Source: Burkholderiales bacterium | Lineage (GTDB): Bacteria > Pseudomonadota > Gammaproteobacteria > Burkholderiales > Burkholderiaceae_C | Assembly: GCA_016185015.1 (NCBI GenBank) | Contig: JACPOI010000005.1 | Span: 1-64,000 of the forward strand | Reading direction: 5' to 3' | Length of the DNA stretch: 64,000 nt | Part shown: piece after piece, positions 45,050-53,616 of the stretch | How the letters are laid out: every line of letters starts with the position of its first letter | Numbering within the stretch: the first letter of the stretch is position 1 | The notes under the pieces: model-generated | Databases searched by the model: none | Told to the model about the DNA's origin: nothing | The model's input: the letters and a program-made list of their open reading frames with translations, nothing else | Translations under genes and position numbers: made by a program

Positions 45050-45967
45050 TCACAGGACCGGCTGCTGCCACCACCAGGCCAGCCAGCCCAGGGCCCCGAA
45101 AAACACCCCCAGCTGGCCGACGGCCATCCAGAGGAAACGCCGAGCCAGCTTGTCGGGTTCGTGGTTGCTGATGAGGTAGAGGCTGGAGGGCGCGCCCTCG
45201 ACCAAGTGCAGCTCGGGCTGGCGCCGCAATTCGCGGTGGCGTTTCTCGACCTCGCCGCGTGCCAGCCGTCGTGCCAGCCCCCACTCGCGCTCGTCCAGCT
45301 GGCCGTCGCGATCGAGATCGAAGCGACGCAGCAGGCCCGTCTGGTCCGTCTTCCACTCCGCCAGCAGCTCGCGCACGTCGGCACCGGCATCGAGGCCCTG
45401 GCTGGGATGGCGCGTCAGGAAATTGCCGAGCACGTAGATGCGGTCCCGCTGCTGTAGCGTCCACTCCACATAGCGGTAGTCACCCTCGTTCCAGCGCCGG
45501 CAATGCCGCGTCACGATCTCGGCGCCCTCGGGATCGACCAGGCACTGGCCGCTGCCGTCGTCGAGCACGAAGCTGGTGTGGCTCTCGGCCTGCTCGACCG
45601 TCTCCCATTTGTCCTCATTGGTCTTGTGCTCGACCTGGTAGCGGTACCAGAGGCAGGGCGCACCACTCAGCGGTGAATGCAGGGGGTTGAGGTCCAGCGG
45701 CCAGCCCTGGCCATGCAGTTCCACATAACCCTGGGCCGCGCTGGCGATGCGCGAGGTCGGCATGCCCGTGATGGCATGGCGCCGCCGCAGGGCGCCCACC
45801 CAGCCCAGCAGAGACAACAGCGCGATACCGGCCAGCGCGCCCAGCCAGACCTCGCGTCGACCGGTATGGAAACCCACGACGAGCAGCATGAACTGCCCGA
45901 AGGCCAGGCCGGCATGCAGCGAGCCGCCGAAGCGGCCAAAGGACATAGGCCAGCGCATGGCAGCCAA
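45050..45967 (-). CDS. GIDE-domain membrane protein with EF-hand loop
   Basis: The 305-residue protein has two N-terminal membrane segments (about 18-35 and 42-60), a GIDE domain (CLWYRYQVEHKTNEDKWETVEQAESHTSFVLDDGSGQCLVDPEGAEI, RYVEWTLQQRDRIYVLGNF) and one C-terminal segment (about 282-300). GIDE occurs in mitochondrial ubiquitin ligases; the bacterial forms lack the RING finger and normally accompany LemA. Between the GIDE part and the last helix there is a canonical EF-hand loop, DLDRDGQLDERE, followed by a helix, suggesting calcium binding. It follows lemA by 14 bases. Confidence 0.85.
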   Translation of the reverse strand: MAAMRWPMSFGRFGGSLHAGLAFGQFMLLVVGFHTGRREVWLGALAGIALLSLLGWVGALRRRHAITGMPTSRIASAAQGYVELHGQGWPLDLNPLHSPLSGAPCLWYRYQVEHKTNEDKWETVEQAESHTSFVLDDGSGQCLVDPEGAEIVTRHCRRWNEGDYRYVEWTLQQRDRIYVLGNFLTRHPSQGLDAGADVRELLAEWKTDQTGLLRRFDLDRDGQLDEREWGLARRLARGEVEKRHRELRRQPELHLVEGAPSSLYLISNHEPDKLARRFLWMAVGQLGVFFGALGWLAWWWQQPVL

Positions 45968-45981
45968 CGGCGCTCGGCGTC

Positions 45982-46557
45982 TCAGCTGTTGAAGAGCTGG
46001 CGCACGTCGACGTCGGCCTTTTCGTGGTCGGCGAATTCGAGCAGCGGATGGTGCTTGAAGTTGAAGATGCGCGCGACCAGCGCGTCGGGGAAGGAATCGA
46101 CCCGCACATTGTTCAGGTTGACCGACTCGTTGTAGAGCTCGCGGCGGTCGGAGATCAGGCTCTCCAGCGAGCTGATGCGCTGCTGCAGCTGCATGAAGTG
46201 CTCGTTGGCCTTGAGTTCGGGGTAGGCCTCGGCCACGGCGAAGATCTGGCCCAGGCCGGTGCGCAGCGCGCCTTCGGCCCGGCTGAGCGCCGGCACGTCG
46301 TGCGCCTCGCGCGCGCTCTGCACGCGGCTGCGCGCCTCGATCACAGCCTGCAGGGTGGCCTGCTCGAACTGCTTGTACTGCTTGCAGACCTCGACCAGCT
46401 TGGGCAGCTCGTCATGGCGCTGCTTGAGCGACACGTCGATATTGGCCCAGGCCTTGGCCACGTTGTGCTTGAGCTGCACCAGGCCGTTGTAGAGCATGAC
46501 GACGTACACGCCGACGACCACCACCACGCCCCAGAAGATCGCGGAACCGATAGACAT
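45982..46557 (-). CDS. lemA: LemA family protein
   Basis: The 191-residue protein has an N-terminal membrane segment (AIFWGVVVVVGVYVVMLYN) and the LemA helical bundle (LVQLKHNVAKAWANIDVSLKQRHDELPKLVEVCKQY, AYPELKANEHFMQLQQRISSLES, RRELYNESVNLNNVRVDSFPD). LemA proteins are membrane-anchored helical bundles of uncertain role, often paired with GIDE or TPM proteins as here. The operon is lemA then the GIDE gene. Confidence 0.93.
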   Translation of the reverse strand: MSIGSAIFWGVVVVVGVYVVMLYNGLVQLKHNVAKAWANIDVSLKQRHDELPKLVEVCKQYKQFEQATLQAVIEARSRVQSAREAHDVPALSRAEGALRTGLGQIFAVAEAYPELKANEHFMQLQQRISSLESLISDRRELYNESVNLNNVRVDSFPDALVARIFNFKHHPLLEFADHEKADVDVRQLFNS

Positions 46558-46626
46558 GAACTGCCCTCCACTTTTGTTGGCAGGCCATCATAAGAGCAGC
46601 CACCAGCAGCTGGACTGGCGCCCATG

Positions 46627-46662
46627 AAAAAAGGGACAGTGCCGCTTGGCCTGTCCCTTTTT
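46627..46662 (-). terminator. Terminator downstream of ahpF
   Basis: On the minus strand AAAAAGGGACAG pairs with CTGTCCCTTTTTT around a GC-containing loop (GCCAAGCGGCA); the stop of ahpF lies 20 bases before it. The A and T runs on both sides allow it to work both ways. Confidence 0.85.
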
Positions 46663-46680
46663 GGCGACGCGGGGCTCTGC

Positions 46681-48258
46681 TCAGGCCGCGACGGCTTCCG
46701 CCACCGGGGTGCGGATCAGGTGGTCGAAGGCGCTCAGTGCGGCCTTGGCCCCATCCCCCGCGGCGATCACGATCTGCTTGTAGGGCACGGTCGTGCAGTC
46801 GCCGGCAGCGAACACACCCGCCACATTGGTGTGGCCCTTGGCGTCGACCACGATCTCGCCGTAGCGGCTGAGTTCCAGCGTGCCCTTGAGCCACTCGGTG
46901 TTGGGCACCAGGCCGATCTGCACGAACACGCCTTCGAGTTCCACGTGTTTCACTTCACCACTCACGCGGTCCTTGTAGCCCAGGCCGTTGACACGTGCGC
47001 CGTCACCGGTGATCTCGGTGGTCTGCGCATTGAGGTGGATGCTCACATTGGGCAGGCTCTTGAGCTTGCTCACCAGCACGGCATCGGCCTTGAGCGCGTC
47101 GGCAAACTCGATCAGCGTCACGTGCTGCACGATGCCGGCCAGGTCGATGGCCGCTTCCACGCCCGAATTGCCGCCGCCGATCACGGCCACGCGCTTGCCC
47201 TTGAAGAGCGGGCCATCGCAGTGCGGGCAATAGGCCACGCCGCGGTTCTTGTACTCCTGCTCACCCGGCACGTTGACGTTGCGCCAGCGCGCGCCGGTGG
47301 AGAGGATGACGCTCTTGGCCTTGAGCACGCCCCCATTGGCCATCTGCACTTCGACCAGGCCACCCGGCTCCTCGGCCGGGATCAGCTTGTCGGCGCGTTG
47401 CAGGTTCATGATGTCCACTTCGTAATGGCGCACCTGGGCTTCCAGCGCCGCGGCGAACTTGGGGCCGTCGGTCTCCAGCACCGAGATGTAGTTCTCGATG
47501 GCCATGGTGTCGTTGACCTGGCCGCCGAAACGCTCGGCCGCCACACCCACGCGGATGCCCTTGCGCGCGGCGTACACGGCAGCGGCCGCACCGGCCGGGC
47601 CACCGCCGACGATCAGCACGTCATAAGGGTCCTTGGCCGACAGCTTGGCGGCCTCGCGCGCTTCGGATTTCACGTCGAGCTTGGCGACGATCTCCTCCAC
47701 CGTCATGCGGCCGGAGGCGAAGACCTGGCCGTTGAGGTAGGTCATGGGCACGGCCATGATCTGGCGCTCGTCCACTTCCGCCTGGAACAGGGCGCCATCG
47801 ATCACCGTGGTCTGCACGCGCGGGTTCAGGATGGCCATCAGGCTGGCGGCCTGCACCACGTCCGGGCAGTTGTGGCAGCTCAGAGACATGTAGACCTCGA
47901 ACTTGAAGTCGCCGTCCAGGGCCTTGATCTGTTCGATGACGTCAGCCTCGACCTTCGGTGGGTGGCCGCCAGTCCACAGCAGGGCCAGCACCAGGGAGGT
48001 GAACTCGTGGCCCAGGGGGATGCCGGCAAAACGCACGCCGGTGCTCTCGCCTTCGCGGGCGATCACGAAAGAAGGCTTGCGCGCATCGCTGCCGCTCTCG
48101 TCGAAGCTCACCTGGTCCGACAGGCTGGCGATGTCCTGCAGCAGGGCACGCAGTTCGGCCGAGCTGGCACCGTCGTCCAGCGAGGCGATCAGGCGGATCG
48201 GGCGCTGCAGCTTGCCCAGGTAGGCCTGCAGCTGTTGCTTCATGGTGTCGTCGAGCAT
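46681..48258 (-). CDS. ahpF: Alkyl hydroperoxide reductase subunit F
   Basis: The 525-residue flavoprotein has an N-terminal double thioredoxin-fold domain with its CxxC ([13 protein letters not shown], about residue 130), then FAD-binding ([22 protein letters not shown]), NADH-binding ([19 protein letters not shown]) and the second redox CxxC ([13 protein letters not shown]), ending with [28 protein letters not shown]. It passes electrons from NADH to AhpC. It is encoded 103 bases after ahpC with a hairpin between. Confidence 0.95.
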   Translation of the reverse strand: MLDDTMKQQLQAYLGKLQRPIRLIASLDDGASSAELRALLQDIASLSDQVSFDESGSDARKPSFVIAREGESTGVRFAGIPLGHEFTSLVLALLWTGGHPPKVEADVIEQIKALDGDFKFEVYMSLSCHNCPDVVQAASLMAILNPRVQTTVIDGALFQAEVDERQIMAVPMTYLNGQVFASGRMTVEEIVAKLDVKSEAREAAKLSAKDPYDVLIVGGGPAGAAAAVYAARKGIRVGVAAERFGGQVNDTMAIENYISVLETDGPKFAAALEAQVRHYEVDIMNLQRADKLIPAEEPGGLVEVQMANGGVLKAKSVILSTGARWRNVNVPGEQEYKNRGVAYCPHCDGPLFKGKRVAVIGGGNSGVEAAIDLAGIVQHVTLIEFADALKADAVLVSKLKSLPNVSIHLNAQTTEITGDGARVNGLGYKDRVSGEVKHVELEGVFVQIGLVPNTEWLKGTLELSRYGEIVVDAKGHTNVAGVFAAGDCTTVPYKQIVIAAGDGAKAALSAFDHLIRTPVAEAVAA

Positions 48259-48300
48259 GGGGTTCTCCAGGTGGGGGTGGGGCAGGCAATGCCGCTGTGG

Positions 48301-48335
48301 GATGGGCCGGGGTCCGTGCGGGACCGCGGCCCATC
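48301..48335. other. Hairpin between ahpC and ahpF
   Basis: GATGGGCC and GGCCCATC form an 8-bp stem, extended inside by GGTCC/GGACC around a small loop. There is no T-run, so it is more likely a processing or attenuating stem-loop that sets the AhpC:AhpF ratio than a full terminator. Confidence 0.55.
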
Positions 48336-48361
48336 GGGCTGCGGTACTGTCAGCTGAACGA

Positions 48362-48925
48362 TCAGATCTTGCCGACCAGGTCCAGGGACGGGGTCAGGGT
48401 CTTGGCGCCTTCGTTCCACTTGGCGGGGCAGACCTGGCCGGGGTTCTTGGCCACGTACTGGGCGGCCTTGAGCTTGCGCAGGGTTTCCTTGACGTCGCGG
48501 GCGATGGCGTTGTCATGCACTTCGGCGGTCTTGATCTGGCCTTCGGGATTGATGATGAAGGTGCCGCGCAGGGCCAGGCCTTCTTCTTCGATGTGCACGC
48601 CGAAAGCGCGGGTCAGCTGGTGCGTCGGGTCGCCGACCAGGGGGAACTTGGCCTTGCCCACGGCGGGAGAGGTCTCGTGCCACACCTTGTGGGCGAAGTG
48701 GGTGTCGGTGGTGACGATGTAGACCTCGGCGCCGGCCTTCTGGAACTCGGCGTAGTTGTCGGCAGCGTCTTCCACTTCGGTAGGGCAGTTGAAGGTGAAG
48801 GCAGCCGGCATGAAAATCAGCACGGACCACTCGCCCTTGAGCGTCTCATTGCTGACCTGCACGAAGCGGCCGTTGTGGAAGGCTTCGGCCTTGAAGGGCT
48901 GGACTTGGGTGTTGATCAGGGACAT
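48362..48925 (-). CDS. ahpC: Alkyl hydroperoxide reductase subunit C (peroxiredoxin)
   Basis: The 187-residue peroxiredoxin has its peroxidatic cysteine in [19 protein letters not shown] and the resolving cysteine in [48 protein letters not shown] is the family core. It reduces hydrogen peroxide and organic peroxides and is recycled by AhpF. FTFNCPTE in place of FTFVCPTE is the subclass common in Burkholderiales. AGGAG is placed before the ATG at 48925. A possible OxyR site lies about 75 bases upstream. Confidence 0.97.
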   Translation of the reverse strand: MSLINTQVQPFKAEAFHNGRFVQVSNETLKGEWSVLIFMPAAFTFNCPTEVEDAADNYAEFQKAGAEVYIVTTDTHFAHKVWHETSPAVGKAKFPLVGDPTHQLTRAFGVHIEEEGLALRGTFIINPEGQIKTAEVHDNAIARDVKETLRKLKAAQYVAKNPGQVCPAKWNEGAKTLTPSLDLVGKI

Positions 48926-48995
48926 GAATTAACTCCTGTTGATTGATAAAGGGGATGTATGAAATCGACCGGTTTTTTGAACCGATGGCGAGATT

Positions 48996-49010
48996 GTAGT
49001 CTTTATCTAT
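48996..49010 (-). promoter_or_regulatory. Possible OxyR-binding element upstream of ahpC
   Basis: On the minus strand ATAG-N7-CTAC matches one half of the OxyR consensus (ATAG-N7-CTAT, with T at the second spacer position), within an AT-rich region 70-85 bases before ahpC. The second half expected a turn away is poor (ATTG-N7-AATA), so this is only a candidate. Confidence 0.4.
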
Positions 49011-49110
49011 CGAAATTTATTATTGATTTAACAATACTAACGATAGGGAAACTTTATTGCGCCGCACCAAAAGGGGCGGTCCGGGTGGGGGCCCGGGAGG
49101 GAGGGGGGTT

Positions 49111-49129
49111 AAAAAGCGAGCCCAGGCTC
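49111..49129 (-). terminator. Weak terminator overlapping the chrA stop
   Basis: On the minus strand GAGC-CTGG-GCTC followed by GCTTTTT starts within the chrA stop codon. The stem is only four to five base pairs, so termination would be partial; it stands between chrA and the ahpC promoter. Confidence 0.3.
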
Positions 49130-50477
49130 AGGCGCCAGCACTCTTGAGTACCAGGCCCAGCAAGGCGCACACGCCGATGACGTGCATGACATTGCGCTGG
49201 TAGCGCAGCAGGGCGACGGCCGCCGCCAGGGCAATCGCCGCCGACACCAGGTCGAAACGACCGGCCAGGCCCTGCGGCCAGAGCACGTGGTAACCGAAGA
49301 AGAGCGCCAGGTTCAGCACCACGCCCACCACGGCCGCCGTGATGGCGGTCAGCGGCGCGGTGAACTTCAGGTCATCGTGGGTGGACTCCACCAGCGGCCC
49401 ACCAGCCAGGATGAACAGGAAGGACGGCAGGAAGGTGAACCAGGTCACCAGCACGGCCGCCAGGGCGCCGGCCAGGAACAGGGCGTCCGGCCCCAGCAGG
49501 GCCTGGCCGTAGGCGCCAACGAAGCCCACAAAGGCCACCACCATGATCAACGGCCCGGGGGTGGTCTCCCCCAGCGCCAGACCGTCGATCATCTGCTCGG
49601 GGGTGAGCCAGCCGTAATGGCCCACTGCCCCCTGGTAGACATAGGGCAGGACCGCGTAGGCACCGCCGAAGGTCAGCAAGGCTGCCTTGGTGAAGAACCA
49701 GCCCATCTGCGTGTAACCATGGTCCCAGCCCCAGACGGCCGTGAGCAGCGCCATGGGCACGATCCACAGCAGACCGGCCACCCCCAGCACCCGCAACAGG
49801 TGGGGCCAGCGAAAACGCGCATGCGCCGGGGTGGGCGTGTCATCGTCGATGAGGGCCGGCCCATAGGACTTCTGTTGACCGCCGTGCCCGCCTCCCGTGC
49901 GAAAACGCGCTGGCGCCAGGCGCCCGCCGAGGTAGCCGATCAGGGCCGCCGCCGCGACGATGGCGGGAAACGGAACGTTCAGCGCAAAGATCGCCACGAA
50001 AGACGCCGCGGCGATGGCCCACAGCGCGCCGTTCTTCAGCGCACGCGAGCCGATGCGCCAGGCCGCCTGCAGCACGATGGCCGTGACCGCCGGCTTGATG
50101 CCGTAGAACAGGCCCGCGACCAGCGGCATCTGCCCGAACGCGATGTAGATCCAGGACAGCGCGGTCAGGATGAACAGCGAAGGCAGCACGAACAGCACGC
50201 CGGCCACGATGCCACCCCAGGTGCGGTGCATCAGCCAGCCCAGGTAGGTGGCCAGCTGCTGGGCTTCGGGGCCGGGCAGCACCATGCAGTAGTTCAAGGC
50301 ATGCAGGAATCGCCGCTCGGAGATCCAGCGCCGCCGCTCCACCAGCTCCTCGTGCATGATGGCAATCTGCCCGGCCGGGCCGCCGAAGCTGATGAAACCC
50401 AGCTTGAACCAGAAACGCAGGGCCTGCCAGAAACTCACGGGCGACGGGGCGCTATCCTCGGTGACTGCTTTGCTCAT
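49128..50477 (-). CDS. chrA: Chromate transporter ChrA (long-chain form)
   Basis: The 449-residue membrane protein has two homologous halves, each opening with the CHR signature: FWFKLGFISFGGPAGQIAIMHEELVERRRWISERRFLHALNYCMVLPGPEAQQLATYLGW in the first, and FFTKAALLTFGGAYAVLPYVYQGAV with LTPEQMIDGLALGETTPGPLIMV in the second. About ten membrane segments are visible. It exports chromate, using the proton gradient. It has no ChrB regulator nearby. It is divergent from the ElyC-like gene with 32 bases between the starts. Confidence 0.94.
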   Translation of the reverse strand: MSKAVTEDSAPSPVSFWQALRFWFKLGFISFGGPAGQIAIMHEELVERRRWISERRFLHALNYCMVLPGPEAQQLATYLGWLMHRTWGGIVAGVLFVLPSLFILTALSWIYIAFGQMPLVAGLFYGIKPAVTAIVLQAAWRIGSRALKNGALWAIAAASFVAIFALNVPFPAIVAAAALIGYLGGRLAPARFRTGGGHGGQQKSYGPALIDDDTPTPAHARFRWPHLLRVLGVAGLLWIVPMALLTAVWGWDHGYTQMGWFFTKAALLTFGGAYAVLPYVYQGAVGHYGWLTPEQMIDGLALGETTPGPLIMVVAFVGFVGAYGQALLGPDALFLAGALAAVLVTWFTFLPSFLFILAGGPLVESTHDDLKFTAPLTAITAAVVGVVLNLALFFGYHVLWPQGLAGRFDLVSAAIALAAAVALLRYQRNVMHVIGVCALLGLVLKSAGA

Positions 50478-50509
50478 CGCACGATCATAGCCACCACCTC
50501 ACCAGCCCC

Positions 50510-51277
50510 ATGTTCGTTCTCGCCAAATTGCTCGCCTTCCTCACCCAGCCCCTGGCCTGGGTCGTCGCCCTGCTTGCGCTGGGCCTGCTCCTGCAAGGCC
50601 GCTGGCGCCGCAGCGCCACCGCCATGCTGTGGAGTGCGCTGGCCGTGTTGCTGCTGCAGGGCTGGACACCGCTGCCCGATGCGCTGCTGCGCCGCCTGGA
50701 AGCGCAGTACCCGGCCCCGGTCGACATCGACCTGCAACGTTATGCCGGCGTCATCGTGCTGGGCGGCGCCACGGAGCCGTCCTATGTCTGGCAAGGCCAC
50801 ACGCAGCCCGCGCTCAATGACGCCGCCGAACGCCTGACCGCTGCGCTGCCCATGCTGCAGCGGGCGCCACAGCTCAAGCTGCTCTACACCGGTGGCGAGG
50901 GCGAATTGATCTTCAAGGGGTTGACCGAGGCCGAGCGCGCACGCCGCTTCTACGACAGCATGGGCGTGCCCGCAACGCGGCTGATCCTGGAGTCGGCCTC
51001 GCGCACCACTTATGAGAATGCCGTGCTCAGCGCCGCCGTCCCGGGCGTGGACAAGACGCGCCCCTGGCTGCTGCTGACCTCGGCCTGGCACATGCCGCGC
51101 TCCATGGCCACCTTCGAGAAGGCCGGCTGGAACGTCACGCCCTGGCCGGCGGACTACCGCGCCGGCCAGGCCACCCCCTGGGCCCAGTACGGGCTGGCCG
51201 ATGGTGCCGCCCGCTGGCACACCGTCCTGCATGAAATCCTGGGCCTGTGGGTCTACCGGCTCACCGGGCGCGCCTGA
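50510..51277 (+). CDS. YdcF/ElyC family membrane protein (DUF218)
   Basis: The 255-residue protein has two membrane segments (about 10-26 and 34-52) and a DUF218 domain in the periplasm: YAGVIVLGGATEPS, LKLLYTGGEGELI, ESASRTTYENAVLSAAV, LLLTSAWHMPRSMATFEKAGWNVTPWPADYR. This is the ElyC form with DUF218, which in E. coli affects the undecaprenyl carrier and cell wall at low temperature. It is the first of two plus-strand genes here. Confidence 0.9.
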   Translation: MFVLAKLLAFLTQPLAWVVALLALGLLLQGRWRRSATAMLWSALAVLLLQGWTPLPDALLRRLEAQYPAPVDIDLQRYAGVIVLGGATEPSYVWQGHTQPALNDAAERLTAALPMLQRAPQLKLLYTGGEGELIFKGLTEAERARRFYDSMGVPATRLILESASRTTYENAVLSAAVPGVDKTRPWLLLTSAWHMPRSMATFEKAGWNVTPWPADYRAGQATPWAQYGLADGAARWHTVLHEILGLWVYRLTGRA

Positions 51278-51339
51278 TACAAATCTGCTACATCTGCTCT
51301 CTACAATCGCGCCGGTGTCAACGACCTCGGAGCCTTGAG

Positions 51340-51798
51340 ATGAACCACAACAACGCCGCCTGGTGGATCCGCTACCTGCTGGTGATCGTCGTCACCCTGG
51401 TCCTGGGTGCGGCCCTCGGTGAGCTGGCTTTCTTCCAGAAGACCAGCCTGCCCGCGCTCAAGCTCACCGCCGCCAATCTGGTGCGCTTCCTGGGCTATGG
51501 CAGCGCCCTGCTACTGCTCTGGCTGCTCAGCCGGCGCGCCGCGCATGAACTGGACAGGCAGGGAGGCTGGCAAGTGCAGGCCAGCCGCTTCGTGCTGCCG
51601 CTGGCCACCGTCGTCATCGTGCCCGCGGCCCATCCGGTGTTGCTGCTGCTGCTCGGTGGCCTGCTCGGCGCTGAGCTGCGCAAGATCTACGACTGGCTCT
51701 TCATCCTGGGCACACTGGCGGCGGCGATCTGGCTCGTGCTGTCCCTGTACCAGCACCTGGAGTTGCTCCTCGAAAGCCTGCGCAAGCCCTCCGACTGA
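51340..51798 (+). CDS. Conserved small membrane protein, function unknown
   Basis: The 152-residue protein has four hydrophobic segments (about 9-30, 42-62, 85-108, 115-138), ending in a short charged tail (LESLRKPSD). The ATG at 51340 (MNHNNAAWWIRYLLV) is used; the track start at 51247 is inside the ElyC gene. No motif I recognise, apart from a likely all-helical membrane fold. It follows the ElyC-like gene by 62 bases in the same direction. Confidence 0.7.
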   Translation: MNHNNAAWWIRYLLVIVVTLVLGAALGELAFFQKTSLPALKLTAANLVRFLGYGSALLLLWLLSRRAAHELDRQGGWQVQASRFVLPLATVVIVPAAHPVLLLLLGGLLGAELRKIYDWLFILGTLAAAIWLVLSLYQHLELLLESLRKPSD

Positions 51799-51972
51799 GC
51801 GGAACGGAGTAACGGGCCAGCGCCGGCGTGTCGCCCGGGACACGCCCTATACTTTGACCATGCAGCCGTCTCCTGCCCCACGCCACCGGTTTGCCGGTCC
51901 CGCCTGCACCAAGACGGCCACCTGCACCAGGGCGACTTCCGCCCGGCGGGGTCGCTGAACGCCACCGAGGCC

Positions 51973-53577
51973 ATGTCCTGCTCCCCCGAAGAACTCCTGA
52001 AACGCAGCACGGCCCTGGCGGCCGGCTGGCAGGCCTTCCTGGCCGCGCCCGGCACCGACCCGCTGCTTGAGTTTGCCGTCTCCCTCTCCAGCTTCACCGA
52101 GTTCCTGCACGGCAAGGGCCTGTCGGGGCTGAACCAGGTCTCGCGCAGCCTGGAGCAGCAGACGCTCGCCCTGCTCGACATCGGCCCCGATGCCACCATC
52201 GCGCCGGCGACCCTGGCCGACCTGGACCAGCGTGTGCAGGAACTCGGGGTACGGGTGAGCGACTTCATCGACAGTCAACGCCGTCCCGTCATGGAGCGCC
52301 GCGCCCAGACCGTCGACCCGTCCATGCGGGACGTCGCCCCGCTGCATCGCGTCTGGCTGGTCGGCAGCAGCGGCGCGGCCTGGCAGGAACTGGCGCTGCA
52401 ACTGGGCTACTTCAACATCGACGCCGAGTTCCACCAGATCCGCAACCTGCCCGGACACGGCGAAGAGCCGGCCATCGTCCTGCTCAACGCCGGCGGCCTG
52501 AGCAGCCGGCAAACGGTCGAACAGGTCCAGCAACTGCGCGAGCGCTTTGCCGCCAGCACCCTGCTGGTGCATGAACTCGCGGGCGATTTCGACAGCCTGC
52601 GCGCGGCGCTATCGGCGGGCAGCGACTTCTGCTTCCCGGCGGGAACCGCCCAGCCATTGATCCTGGCCAAGCTCATTGAACTGTGCAGCGGCAAGCAGGA
52701 AGCCCCCTACCGGGCGCTGGTGGTGGAAGACTCCATCACCGCCAGCAAATCGATCCAGCGCACCCTGGCCATGTGCGACATCGAGACCCATGCCATCGCC
52801 AACCCGCATGAGGTGCTGGATTGCCTGGCGCAGTTCCAGCCCGACCTGATCCTGATGGACATGTTCATGCCAGGCTGCACCGGGGTCGAGGCGGCCCGGG
52901 TGATACGCCAGCACCCGGAGTTCCTCTCCATCCCCATCGTCTACCTGTCGGGCGACACGAATGTGCCGCTGCAGATCGAGGCGCTGCGCCTCGGGGGCGA
53001 CCACTTCCTCACCAAGCCCTACAACCCGGTGGTGCTCAACGCCATTGTGCAGAGCAAGATCGAACGTTACCGAGAGCTGCGCCGGGCCATGGAGCGCGAC
53101 AGCCTCACGGGCCTGTACAACCACCGCACGTCCAAGGACAAACTGGCCACGGCCATCCAGCAGGCGCGCAGCACCCAACAAGCCCTGGCGGTGGCGATGA
53201 TCGACATCGATCATTTCAAGAAGATCAACGACGGCTACGGCCACCCCATGGGCGACCAGGTGATCCGCAGCCTGTCCTGGTTCCTCAGCCAGCGCCTGCG
53301 CAAGACCGACATCATCGGCCGCTACGGTGGCGAAGAGTTCCTGGTGGTGCTGCCGGCAGCGGACACACCGCGGGCCGTGGAAGTGCTGGACCGCATCCGC
53401 CACGACTTCGGCCAGATCAAGCATCCCTTCAATGAAACCTGGTGCACCGCCACGCTCTCTGCCGGCGTGACCCAGCTGCACGAAACGGACGACGCGCAGG
53501 CGCTGATCAAGCAGGCCGACGAGGCGCTCTATTCCGCCAAGCGCGCCGGACGCAACCGCATCGTCAGCTGGGAGTGA
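51973..53577 (+). CDS. Diguanylate cyclase with pseudo-receiver, receiver and GGDEF domains (PleD-like)
   Basis: The 534-residue cytoplasmic protein has an N-terminal helical region (about 1-115, HPt-like), then a receiver-shaped stretch without acidic pocket or phospho-aspartate (VWLVGSSGAAWQELALQLG, AIVLLNAGG, about 118-245), then a true receiver (ALVVEDSITASKSIQRTL, phospho-Asp in LILMDMFMPG, HFLTKPYNP, about 250-375), then GGDEF (RDSLTGLYNH, IDIDHFKKINDGYGHP, GRYGGEEF). The inhibitory I-site RKTD lies five residues before GGEEF. Phosphorylation of the receiver should switch on cyclic di-GMP synthesis. No sensor kinase is next to it. GAGG lies before the ATG. Confidence 0.93.
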   Translation: MSCSPEELLKRSTALAAGWQAFLAAPGTDPLLEFAVSLSSFTEFLHGKGLSGLNQVSRSLEQQTLALLDIGPDATIAPATLADLDQRVQELGVRVSDFIDSQRRPVMERRAQTVDPSMRDVAPLHRVWLVGSSGAAWQELALQLGYFNIDAEFHQIRNLPGHGEEPAIVLLNAGGLSSRQTVEQVQQLRERFAASTLLVHELAGDFDSLRAALSAGSDFCFPAGTAQPLILAKLIELCSGKQEAPYRALVVEDSITASKSIQRTLAMCDIETHAIANPHEVLDCLAQFQPDLILMDMFMPGCTGVEAARVIRQHPEFLSIPIVYLSGDTNVPLQIEALRLGGDHFLTKPYNPVVLNAIVQSKIERYRELRRAMERDSLTGLYNHRTSKDKLATAIQQARSTQQALAVAMIDIDHFKKINDGYGHPMGDQVIRSLSWFLSQRLRKTDIIGRYGGEEFLVVLPAADTPRAVEVLDRIRHDFGQIKHPFNETWCTATLSAGVTQLHETDDAQALIKQADEALYSAKRAGRNRIVSWE

Positions 53578-53616
53578 GCAGGGGACCTGCGTCACTCGCA
53601 CCGTGCGCGGCGCGCG

